A model generated the notes under the pieces. The model was not told where the DNA came from and searched no databases. It saw only the letters and a list, made by a program, of their open reading frames with translations. A stretch of DNA of 64,000 nucleotides. Origin: Kribbella jejuensis (lineage in GTDB: Bacteria; Actinomycetota; Actinomycetes; Propionibacteriales; Kribbellaceae). This document shows, piece after piece, positions 43,062 through 50,340 of the stretch; within the stretch, counting starts at the first letter, position 1; the number at the start of each line of letters is the position of its first letter. Position numbers and translations under genes: made by a program. Location: the NCBI RefSeq assembly GCF_006715085.1, contig NZ_VFMM01000002.1, positions 992,001 through 1,056,000 of the forward strand. The letters are read 5' to 3'.

Positions 43062-43730
43062 TCAGCTTGCCGGGGGCATGAGTACGGAGTCGATCAGGTA
43101 CACGGTAGCGTTCGCGGTCTTCACGCCGCCGCAGATCACGTTGGCGCCGTTCACCTTCAGCGCGTCGCCCGAGCCGGTCACGGTCACGTCCTGCTTCTCC
43201 ACGGTCGGGTGCTTGCCGACCACCGCGGCCGGGTCGAGCTGCCCGGCGACCACGTGGTACGTGAGGATCTTCGTGAGCAACGCGTCGTTGGTCTTCAGTG
43301 TGTTGATGGTCGCTGCGGGGATCTTCGCGAACGCGCTGTCGACCGGAGCGAAGACGGTGAACTGGCCACCGTTCAGCGTGGAGACCAGGTCGACCTTCGG
43401 GTTCAGCTTACCCGACACGGCAGCCACCAGGGTCTTCAGCAGCGGGTTGCCCGACGCGGCGGAGGCTACCGGTGCGGCCGCCATGCCGTCGATCGAGCCG
43501 GCTCCGGACGGGTTGGCGTTCGCGTACGCCGCGCAGCCGGGACCGACCATGTCGCCCGAGGCGTTGCTCATGCTCGGTGTCGGGCTTTCGCCGGTACCGG
43601 CACTGGCGCTCGTGCTTGTGGTGGACGGTGAGCCGCTCGACGTGTTGTCGCTACCTCCACAGGCGGATGCGGTCACTGCGAGAGCCAGCGCGGTGACGGC
43701 GAGGCCGGCGCGGGTGAGGTACTTGGACAT
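43062..43730 (-). CDS. Fasciclin-domain lipoprotein (MPT83/MPT70-like)
   Basis: A 222-residue secreted lipoprotein. The lipobox LAVTASACGG places the modified cysteine at C24; a Ser/Thr linker follows, then one fasciclin (FAS1) domain with FTVFAPVDSAFAKIPAATI (H1) and LTYHVVAGQLDPAAV (H2). The mycobacterial homologues MPT70 and MPT83 are controlled by SigK, and here too the sigK gene is the next one, 1 bp after the stop. Likely a surface adhesion or redox-sensing role; unknown in detail. Promoter evidence lies 44-70 bp upstream. Confidence 0.93.
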   Translation of the reverse strand: MSKYLTRAGLAVTALALAVTASACGGSDNTSSGSPSTTSTSASAGTGESPTPSMSNASGDMVGPGCAAYANANPSGAGSIDGMAAAPVASAASGNPLLKTLVAAVSGKLNPKVDLVSTLNGGQFTVFAPVDSAFAKIPAATINTLKTNDALLTKILTYHVVAGQLDPAAVVGKHPTVEKQDVTVTGSGDALKVNGANVICGGVKTANATVYLIDSVLMPPAS

Positions 43731-43773
43731 GACGTGCTCGCTTTCCTTGGGTGAGGTGCTTGTTCTGCTGATA

Positions 43774-43800
43774 CTTCGGGGCTACCCGCGGGCCGGATGG
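43774..43800 (-). promoter_or_regulatory. SigK-type promoter of the fasciclin-sigK-rskA operon
   Basis: Minus strand CCATCC (43800-43795), 15-bp spacer, CCGAAG (43779-43774). This matches the SigK consensus known from mycobacteria (CCATCC and CCGAAT). Expected transcription start near 43767 leaves a leader of about 36 nt with an AAGGAAAG ribosome site. Confidence 0.75.
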
Positions 43801-43801
43801 G

Positions 43802-45439
43802 TCACGAGACCATCACGACTGTGTTGTGCAGGCCGCTGGAGCCGTTCGGGCGGGGCGGGGCCTCGCGGTCGGCCTGCAGTTCGCCGTTGCCGTCGGTCGC
43901 GCGGACAGTGAGCTTGTGCGTGCCCGGAGTGGCGTTCCAGCGGTACGTCCACTGGCGCCAGGTGTCGGTGGTGTCGGCCGGCGCGAGCGTCGCGGATTGC
44001 CACGGGCCGTCGTCGATGCGTACCTCGACCTTGCTGATGCCGCGGTGTTGCGCCCACGCGACCCCGGCCGCGATTGTTGGTCCGGCCCGCAAGTTTGCGA
44101 ATCCTCTGGGTACGTCGATCCGCGACGACGTCTTGACCGGCGCCTCGACCGACCAGCCACGATCGGTCCAGTACGCGCTGAAGTTCCGGAACCGGGTGAC
44201 CTCGAAGTCCACGATCCACTTCGTTGCGGAGACGTAGCCGTAGAGCCCCGGTACGACCATCCGCACCGGGAAGCCGTGCTCGAACGGGAGCGGTTCGCCG
44301 TTCATCGCGAGCGCGAAGATCGCGTCCCGGCCGTCGGTGAGCGCACTGAGCGGCGTGCCGATCGTCAGCCCGTCCACGCTGGTCGACTTCACCGCGTCGG
44401 CGCCTTCCTGGACGCCGGCCTCGCGCAGGATGTCGGCAATCGGTACGCCGATCCACCGGGCGTTCCCGACGTACGGCCCACCGACCTCGTTGCTGACACA
44501 GGTCAGCGTGATGTCGCGCTCGATCAACCGCCGCCGCAGCAACTCGTCGAACGACAACCGCAGTTCGTTGCCGACCAACCCGTGGACCCGCAGTTCCCAC
44601 TGCCGCGGGTCGATCCGCGGTACCTGCAGGAGCGTGTCGACCCGATAGAACTTCTCGTTCTGAGTCATGAACGGACTGATCCCCGGCAGGTCCAAGCCCG
44701 CCCGGACCGGCCCTGCGCCATCCTGCACCCGAGGCACCCGAACCCGGGTCCGCAGCTCGTCCCCGGACCCACCGACAACCCGAGATGCTCCGACGGCACC
44801 GCCGCCCGCGACAGCCAACGCGGAGACGGTGACGAGGAATCTCCGCCGATCAAACCCAGCAGGCTGCGCCGAGTCGTCCGGCGTGCTCGCCGGACCCGGC
44901 TCGGCCGGGCTGCCGGATCGCCTCGTTGGAGCTGATACGCCGCGGGTGACGACGGCCATCGCGGCGACCGCTGCCACGAAGGTGATCGTTGCTGGGAGCA
45001 ACCGGTTGTAGGTGGTGGTCGCAGCCGAGCGGCTGACGAGCGCGAAGGTCACGCCGATCAGGCCGAGTGTTCCGGCGATCGTGATTGCGGTGCGGCGGTG
45101 CCCACGGGTCGCCAGCGCGCCGGCGACGGCGGCGATCACGAGGAGAGTCGTGCAGATGCCGACCCGAAGGAGGGGACGGTCGGCCGTGCCGAGAGTCCGG
45201 ACGGCCCAGTCTTTCACCGGCCCCGGAGACCAGTCGATGACCTGTACGCCGACCGCGTCGACCGGCCAGGGCCCACCGGTCAGATTCGCAACCAGGTAGC
45301 CGAGCGCCAACGCCGTACCAGCGGCCACGATCCCGCCGAGTGCACCGACGAGCGCCACCCGCACCCGGTGCCGGCTCCCACGGCGCCGTCGGCCGATACC
45401 GGCGCGGTTGTTGCGCGGTGGTTCATCCGTGGTGTGCAT
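43802..45439 (-). CDS. Membrane-anchored sulfite-oxidase-family molybdopterin oxidoreductase
   Basis: A 545-residue protein. About five N-terminal membrane segments (for example VALVGALGGIVAAGTALALGYLVA, in part) lead to an FDRRRFLVTVSALAVAGG segment and an extracytoplasmic sulfite-oxidase/YedY-type molybdopterin domain. C314 in TLTCVSNEVGG is the predicted molybdenum ligand; IPVRM-like FPVRMVVPGLYGYVSATKWI and a C-terminal Mo-co dimerisation domain follow. Electron acceptor unknown. Its SigK-type promoter ends only 7 bp before the ATG at 45439, so the transcript should be leaderless. In mycobacteria SigK regulons also include a redox protein of this type. Confidence 0.9.
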   Translation of the reverse strand: MHTTDEPPRNNRAGIGRRRRGSRHRVRVALVGALGGIVAAGTALALGYLVANLTGGPWPVDAVGVQVIDWSPGPVKDWAVRTLGTADRPLLRVGICTTLLVIAAVAGALATRGHRRTAITIAGTLGLIGVTFALVSRSAATTTYNRLLPATITFVAAVAAMAVVTRGVSAPTRRSGSPAEPGPASTPDDSAQPAGFDRRRFLVTVSALAVAGGGAVGASRVVGGSGDELRTRVRVPRVQDGAGPVRAGLDLPGISPFMTQNEKFYRVDTLLQVPRIDPRQWELRVHGLVGNELRLSFDELLRRRLIERDITLTCVSNEVGGPYVGNARWIGVPIADILREAGVQEGADAVKSTSVDGLTIGTPLSALTDGRDAIFALAMNGEPLPFEHGFPVRMVVPGLYGYVSATKWIVDFEVTRFRNFSAYWTDRGWSVEAPVKTSSRIDVPRGFANLRAGPTIAAGVAWAQHRGISKVEVRIDDGPWQSATLAPADTTDTWRQWTYRWNATPGTHKLTVRATDGNGELQADREAPPRPNGSSGLHNTVVMVS

Positions 45440-45446
45440 GGGTGTG

Positions 45447-45473
45447 GTTCGGAGCGGATACGGATGCGGATGG
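45447..45473 (-). promoter_or_regulatory. SigK-type promoter of the molybdopterin oxidoreductase
   Basis: Minus strand CCATCC (45473-45468), 15-bp spacer, CCGAAC (45452-45447), the same hexamers and spacing as the promoter in front of the fasciclin gene. The start codon at 45439 begins 8 bp after the -10 element, so transcription would start at or next to the A of the ATG. Confidence 0.75.
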
Positions 45474-45534
45474 GGTGCACCTTCGGGGGCGTACAGTCGC
45501 GTGCCGTTCAGGGGAGTCGTGCAGAGGCGGCGTT

Positions 45535-46125
45535 GTGTTTCGGAAAGTGATTGCAGGGATGGTGGCCGTGGTCGGTTTGTCGGCCGGTGTGATGCCGGTG
45601 GCGGACGCGGCGCCTCAGCAGGTGGTGCAGCTCGGGGGAGTGCCTGGTGACCAGCTGAATGGGCTGACGGAGTTGGTGGTGCAGCGGATTCTGATCGCCG
45701 ACGACGTCGCGGCATCGAAGTACTTCAGCGGGAAGCCGGTCGACGATCCTGTGCGCGAGCAGCAGATTCTGACGTCGGTACGGGCATCCGCTGTGCAACT
45801 CGGCATCGACGCCGACGAGACCGCCGCGTTCTTCCAGGCGCAGATCGATGCGAGCAAGGTCGTCCAGCGCGGACTGCTCGCGTACTGGGCCGCCCACCCG
45901 GACCAGGCACCGACGACCGGTCCCGACCTCACCGTGATCCGTCAGAAGCTCGATGCACTCACCACGCAGCTACTCACCGAACTGGTCCGCACCAACAACC
46001 TCCGCCACAGCGGCCTGCACTGCGACGTCGCGCTGATCGTCGCCGATGCGACTGCAGCAGCCCGTCACCACGTGGACGCGCTCCACCGTGCCGCGCTCCG
46101 CACCGCATCAACGGCGACCTGCTGA
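45535..46125 (+). CDS. Secreted chorismate mutase, AroQ-gamma type
   Basis: About 196 residues. A signal peptide (VIAGMVAVVGLSAGVMPVADAA) precedes an all-helical AroQ-gamma domain with LTELVVQRILIADDVAASKYFSGKPVDDPVREQQIL (in parts), the pattern of exported chorismate mutases such as the Mycobacterium tuberculosis one. It rearranges chorismate to prephenate outside the cytoplasm, where no shikimate pathway is expected; a paired C-terminal cysteine arrangement (LHCDVAL and the last residue, Cys) may form a disulfide. Starts at a GTG at 45535. Divergent from the SigK-regulated oxidoreductase. Confidence 0.88.
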   Translation: MFRKVIAGMVAVVGLSAGVMPVADAAPQQVVQLGGVPGDQLNGLTELVVQRILIADDVAASKYFSGKPVDDPVREQQILTSVRASAVQLGIDADETAAFFQAQIDASKVVQRGLLAYWAAHPDQAPTTGPDLTVIRQKLDALTTQLLTELVRTNNLRHSGLHCDVALIVADATAAARHHVDALHRAALRTASTATC

Positions 46126-47304
46126 GTCAGGTTGACCGTGCCGGGTGACGAGAAGGTGCAGCACCAAGGTGGCCAGCAAGACGACGGCCGCCAGGCCCAG
46201 AAGGTCGTTCGGCGCGGCCCCGGCGGTCAGCGCGATGCCGCCGAGGGCGCTGCCGAGGGCGGAGCCCAGGGAGATGGCGCTGCCGTTCAGCGCCATCACG
46301 ATCGCCGGGGAGTCCGGGGCCAGGGCGGCCAGACGGACCTGTTGCGGTACGGCGGCGCCGCCGTTGCCGATGCCTTGGAGGAAGAACCACAACACTCCGG
46401 CGATCCCGGCCGAGGTGAGCATCAGCGCGCCGAAGCCGAGGATCGAGTTGAGCAGCAGCACAACCAGTACGACGGTCAGTACGCGCGGCGCCGGGAATCG
46501 GTCCGCCAACCGGCCGGTGATGCCGTTCCCGAGCGCACTCGCCACGCCGTACCCGAACATGATCGCGACGATCATCCACCCGGCCGGAAACGCCGGCCCG
46601 AGGATCAGTACGGCGTACGTGAAACACGTGAAGCTGCCGGTGAGGATTCCGGTCGTCACGAGCAGCGCACCGAGCAACCGAGGCCGTCCCAGCGGTCGCA
46701 GCTGATCGCGGAGCCGCCCGGCCGGTAGCTGCCGACGGGGGAGCCCGCGCAGGATTCCCACCAGCGCGATCGTCCCCATCGCGGCGACCAGGATCATCGG
46801 ATAACGCCAGCTCGACTGCCCGATCAGCAGCCCGAGCGGTACGCCGAGAGCGGTCGCCGTCAGCAATCCGCCGAGGACGAACGACAGCGCCTTCCCGCGA
46901 TGCCGCACCGGCGTCACCGCGATCACATATCCGCTGACGGCCGCGTTGAGCAGACACGCACCGAGCGCCGCCAGCACCCGGCCGGCGAATGCCATCGCGT
47001 ACGTCGTCGCCAGCCCTACGACGAGGTTGCCGAGGATGAAGACCGCCAACGCGACAGCGATCGTCGTACGGCGTTCCCACCGCGACGTCGCCGTACCGAG
47101 CACCGGCCCGGCGAACGCCGCGGTCAGCGCGAACGCCGACATCAACTGCCCCGCGGCCGCCACGCTCACATGCAGATCGGCGGCGATGTGCGGCAGCAGC
47201 CCGGTCAGGACGTACCCGTCGATCCCCATCGAGAACGTCGCGACCGCCAGCCACGCCAGCGGTTTGTACGAGAACTCGGTCTCGACGGCGGAGGTGGCGC
47301 TCAA
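46108..47304 (-). CDS. MFS transporter (DHA1), second of a tandem pair
   Basis: A 398-residue, 12-segment DHA1-type exporter (arabinose-efflux-permease-like). Motifs: SMGIDGYVLTGLLPHIAADL, TSRWERRTT in the 2-3 loop, and FVLGGLLTATALGVPLGLLIG. The upstream neighbour is a close paralogue whose stop overlaps this start (ATGA). The 3' end overlaps the convergent chorismate mutase by 18 bp. Substrate unknown. Confidence 0.88.
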   Translation of the reverse strand: MSATSAVETEFSYKPLAWLAVATFSMGIDGYVLTGLLPHIAADLHVSVAAAGQLMSAFALTAAFAGPVLGTATSRWERRTTIAVALAVFILGNLVVGLATTYAMAFAGRVLAALGACLLNAAVSGYVIAVTPVRHRGKALSFVLGGLLTATALGVPLGLLIGQSSWRYPMILVAAMGTIALVGILRGLPRRQLPAGRLRDQLRPLGRPRLLGALLVTTGILTGSFTCFTYAVLILGPAFPAGWMIVAIMFGYGVASALGNGITGRLADRFPAPRVLTVVLVVLLLNSILGFGALMLTSAGIAGVLWFFLQGIGNGGAAVPQQVRLAALAPDSPAIVMALNGSAISLGSALGSALGGIALTAGAAPNDLLGLAAVVLLATLVLHLLVTRHGQPDSAGRR

Positions 47305-48509
47305 CTGACGGCGGCTTTTGAAGCACGGGCGACGAGCAGATGCAGCCCGACGGTGGTCGCCAGGATGACGGCCGAGACGCCGAGCAACCCGTTCGGGGCG
47401 ACGCCGGCGGTCAGTGCGACGCCGCCCAGACCGCTACCGAGCGCGGAGCCGAGTGAGATCGCGCTGCCGTTCAGCGCCATCACGATCGCGGCCGAAGCCG
47501 GTGCCATCGAGGCCAGCCGGGCCTGCTGCGGTACGGCGCCGCCGCCGTTGCCGATACCGGCCGAGAAGAACCACACCAGCCCCCAGACCGCCGCGAGCAC
47601 GGCCGGCGCGAACGTCAGCGCGATCATCCCGAGCAGCGCGTTCAGGAACAGGCCGACGAGTACGACGGTCAGCACCTTCAGCGCGCTGAACTTGTCGACC
47701 AGCCGCCCTGTCACCGCGTTGCCGGTCATGCTGGATACGCCGTACCCGAACATGATCGCGATCATCGCCCACTTCACGTGGAAGTGCGGTTCGAGGATCA
47801 GCGTCGCGTAGGTGAAGCAGGTGTAGCTGCTGCACAGGATGCCGGTGGTGACGAACAGACCGGCGACGAGCCGCGGCTGACCGAGCGGGCGGAGCCGTTC
47901 GACGAGCGTGCCGCCGGGCAGGTGCAGGCGGGGCAGCCGCAGCATGATGCCGACGAGCGCGATCGTGCCGACCACCGCGACCATGATCATCGGGAAGCGC
48001 CAGCTGGACTGGCCGATCACCAGCCCGATCGGTACGCCGAGCGCGGTCGCCGTCATCCACCCGCCGAGCACGAACGACAACGCCTTGCCGTGGTGCTCGG
48101 CCGGCGTCAGCGCGATCACGTACCCGGTGACGGCCGCGTTCAGCAGGCTGCCGCCGAGCGCCGCGAGCACCCGGCCACTGAGCGCGACCGGGTAGTTCGT
48201 CGAGACCGCGACCACCGCGTTGCCGAGCACGAACACGCCCAGTGACAAGACGATCGTCGTACGGCGTTCCCACCGCGACGTCAGCGTGCCGAGGACCGGG
48301 CCGGCCAGCGCGGCCGTGAACGCGAACACCGACATCAGCTGGCCGGCGGCCGCCGGGGTGACCGAGAGGTCGCCGGCGATCTGCGGCAGCAGGCCGGCCA
48401 GTACGTAACCGTCGATGCCCATCGAGAACGTCGCGACCGCAAGCCAGATGAACGGGCGGTAGGAGAAGGCTTGTCCCTCCGCCGCGGAGGCCGGTCGCGT
48501 GTCCGTCAT
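47301..48509 (-). CDS. MFS transporter (DHA1), first of a tandem pair
   Basis: A 402-residue DHA1-type exporter closely related to the next gene: both contain WLAVATFSMGIDGYVL, AGPVLGT, TSRWERRTT, GKALSFVLGG, a FTCFTYA segment and GNGG(A/G)AVPQQ. The two were evidently produced by tandem duplication and kept in one operon with a 4-bp overlap. They may form a heteromeric pump or have diverged in substrate. No regulator is adjacent; a 93-bp gap separates it from the PLP lyase gene upstream. Confidence 0.88.
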   Translation of the reverse strand: MTDTRPASAAEGQAFSYRPFIWLAVATFSMGIDGYVLAGLLPQIAGDLSVTPAAAGQLMSVFAFTAALAGPVLGTLTSRWERRTTIVLSLGVFVLGNAVVAVSTNYPVALSGRVLAALGGSLLNAAVTGYVIALTPAEHHGKALSFVLGGWMTATALGVPIGLVIGQSSWRFPMIMVAVVGTIALVGIMLRLPRLHLPGGTLVERLRPLGQPRLVAGLFVTTGILCSSYTCFTYATLILEPHFHVKWAMIAIMFGYGVSSMTGNAVTGRLVDKFSALKVLTVVLVGLFLNALLGMIALTFAPAVLAAVWGLVWFFSAGIGNGGGAVPQQARLASMAPASAAIVMALNGSAISLGSALGSGLGGVALTAGVAPNGLLGVSAVILATTVGLHLLVARASKAAVS

Positions 48510-48602
48510 CTGTCAATCTCACCCCGAGCGGCACGCTCCCGGCAAGAGGAATCTGATCAAATCTGCCAGGAATGACGATTTCAGGCGCAGCTCCGATCAC
48601 AC

Positions 48603-49565
48603 TTACGGAGCGTGTATGCCATAGTCGCCGTGCCGACCTTCGGTGCTGATCAGTACTACGGAGGTCGCCGGAATCGCGGCCAGCCGGGCGCCGGCGAGGG
48701 CGGCGGCGCCGCAGGGGCCGGCGGGGATGTTGTGGGTATGCAGCAGTTCCATCGCGGCGCGAGCCTGGTCGTCGGTGACCGCGACGGCGGCGTCGAGGTG
48801 GTCGCGGATGACCGGCCAGGCGATCGACGACACCGTGCCGCAGTTGAGACCGGCCATGATCGTCGGCGCCGACGTGTCGACGGATACCGGCCTTCCGGCC
48901 TTGAGCGATGCGCCGACGCACGCGGCAGTGGTCGGTTCGACCGCGAGGACCTTCGCGCGGCCGCGGTAGTGCTCGAGCGCGGCCTGCAGCAACGAGCCGA
49001 CACCCGTTGGCACCACCACCAGATCCGGGACGCCGGGGTACTGATCGTCGATCTCGCTGAAGAGCGTGTCGTAACCGGCGACGATCCACCGCGGCACGTC
49101 CTCGTACCCGGGCCATGCGGTGTCCTGGATCAGTACGTCGTCACCGTCGGTACTGTCCGCGGCCAGTTGCACCGCGTCGTCGTACGAACGCCCGGTGTCG
49201 ATCACGGTCGCGCCCTCGTCGCAGATCGTCTGCAGGGTCGATTCGGCCAGACCTGCCGGCACGTAGATCCGGGCCGTAACGCCCAGTGTCCGCGCGAGGT
49301 ACGCGAGTGCCCGCCCGTGGTTGCCGTCCGTCGCGGTCACCAGCGTGACGGCATTGACGGTGTCGGCCAGTTCGGCGAACGTCGGCGCCGGCCCGAGCAC
49401 CTGGTTCACCGCCCAGGACGCGCCGAGGATCTTGAACGCGGGCAGCCCGAACCGGTTCGACTCGTCCTTCACCCAGTAGTTCCCGAATTCGATCAACGGC
49501 GTGGGCGCGTAGCCGGGCATGCTGCGATGAAACTCGAGGGAGTCGACCATCCTCCGAGTCTCCAC
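48603..49565 (-). CDS. PLP-dependent lyase, diaminopropionate ammonia-lyase-like
   Basis: A 320-residue fold-type II PLP enzyme. PLP lysine is in LPAFKILGASWA, the phosphate-binding glycine region is VVVPTGVGSLLQA, and TATDGNHGRALAYLA is the substrate loop typical of threonine dehydratase/diaminopropionate ammonia-lyase members. It is shorter than the enterobacterial enzyme of about 400 residues. Probable reaction is elimination of ammonia from a 2,3-diaminopropionate or serine/threonine-like amino acid. Start is GTG at 49565 or ATG at 49550. Divergent from a cupin gene. Confidence 0.8.
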   Translation of the reverse strand: METRRMVDSLEFHRSMPGYAPTPLIEFGNYWVKDESNRFGLPAFKILGASWAVNQVLGPAPTFAELADTVNAVTLVTATDGNHGRALAYLARTLGVTARIYVPAGLAESTLQTICDEGATVIDTGRSYDDAVQLAADSTDGDDVLIQDTAWPGYEDVPRWIVAGYDTLFSEIDDQYPGVPDLVVVPTGVGSLLQAALEHYRGRAKVLAVEPTTAACVGASLKAGRPVSVDTSAPTIMAGLNCGTVSSIAWPVIRDHLDAAVAVTDDQARAAMELLHTHNIPAGPCGAAALAGARLAAIPATSVVLISTEGRHGDYGIHAP

Positions 49566-49606
49566 TACCGGCGACTTCTCCAGGTGCTGCGGATACCGTT
49601 GCGGGC

Positions 49607-49972
49607 ATGGATGAACCCGTGCCGCGCATCCTCGCGGACCTGCACGCGCTCGCCAACGACTCGACGGTGGAATCCGGCGCTCGGTGGAAGCTCGCCGAGT
49701 CCGGCCGGCAGCTCGATGCCAACCTCGTGCACCTCCCCGCCGGACGGCAGATCGGCGAACACCGGGAGCCCGACCTCGACGTCGTCCTCGTGGTCGTCGC
49801 AGGCAACGGAATCTTCGGTACGGCGGACGGTCCGCAACAGGTGGCCGCCGGCAACCTCGTCTGGCTCCCGCACGGTTCGACGCGCGATCTGACCGCGGGC
49901 GATGCGGGCCTGACGTACTTGACCGTGCACAAACGCCGCCCAGCCCTACAGATCAAACCGGCCGGCAGATGA
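49607..49972 (+). CDS. Small cupin-domain protein
   Basis: A 121-residue single cupin. Cupin motif 1 is approximated by GRQIGEHREPDLDVVLVVVAGNG (in parts; His-Glu metal ligands) and motif 2 by GNLVWLPHGSTRDL. It may bind a metal and a small ligand; function unknown. The stop overlaps an ATG that begins a decayed transporter gene, suggesting that the two once formed an operon. Confidence 0.8.
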   Translation: MDEPVPRILADLHALANDSTVESGARWKLAESGRQLDANLVHLPAGRQIGEHREPDLDVVLVVVAGNGIFGTADGPQQVAAGNLVWLPHGSTRDLTAGDAGLTYLTVHKRRPALQIKPAGR

Positions 49973-50340
49973 GCGAAACGCTCCGCCGGCTACCCCCGGC
50001 GTACTTCGCACTGGTGATGGCGACCCACGCCGGGCCTTCGGGTTCTTCACGTTCGTTGCCGGAGTCAACGTCCTCGGCCTCCGGCTCGGCCTGGCCGGGA
50101 TGCACACCGCCACGTCGGTCCTGCTGCTCGTCGCAGGCCCGACGTGGTTCGTCCTCGGGTACGTCGTACCGTGGACCGCTGTTCTCGGCCGATCCAACCT
50201 GGCTACTGCGAACGGCACGTGGTTCATATGGGTCGTCGCCAGTCAATCGGTCGCGGCGAGTTGTGGATTGCCTTCGGGGCGTGGCTCGCGGTGTTCGTCG
50301 CGATGCTCCGGAACGTCGCGGTCCGGGTCAGCTCGCCGGG
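49969..50340 (+). pseudogene. Remnant of a TDT-family (TehA/SLAC1-like) transporter
   Basis: Three pieces of one membrane transporter lie in three different reading frames. Frame 1 begins at 49969 with LRRLPPAYFALVMAT, the conserved start of the tellurite-resistance/dicarboxylate transporter family. Frame 3 then gives FGFFTFVAGVNVLGLRLGLAG and LVAGPTWFVLGYVVPWTAV, and NGTWFIWVVASQSVAA near 50220. Frame 2 gives LWIAFGAWLAVFVAMLRNVA to about 50340. The first two membrane segments are missing (internal deletion) and everything after the fourth or fifth is gone, so the gene is dead. It runs into the 3' end of the convergent phosphatase. Confidence 0.72.
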
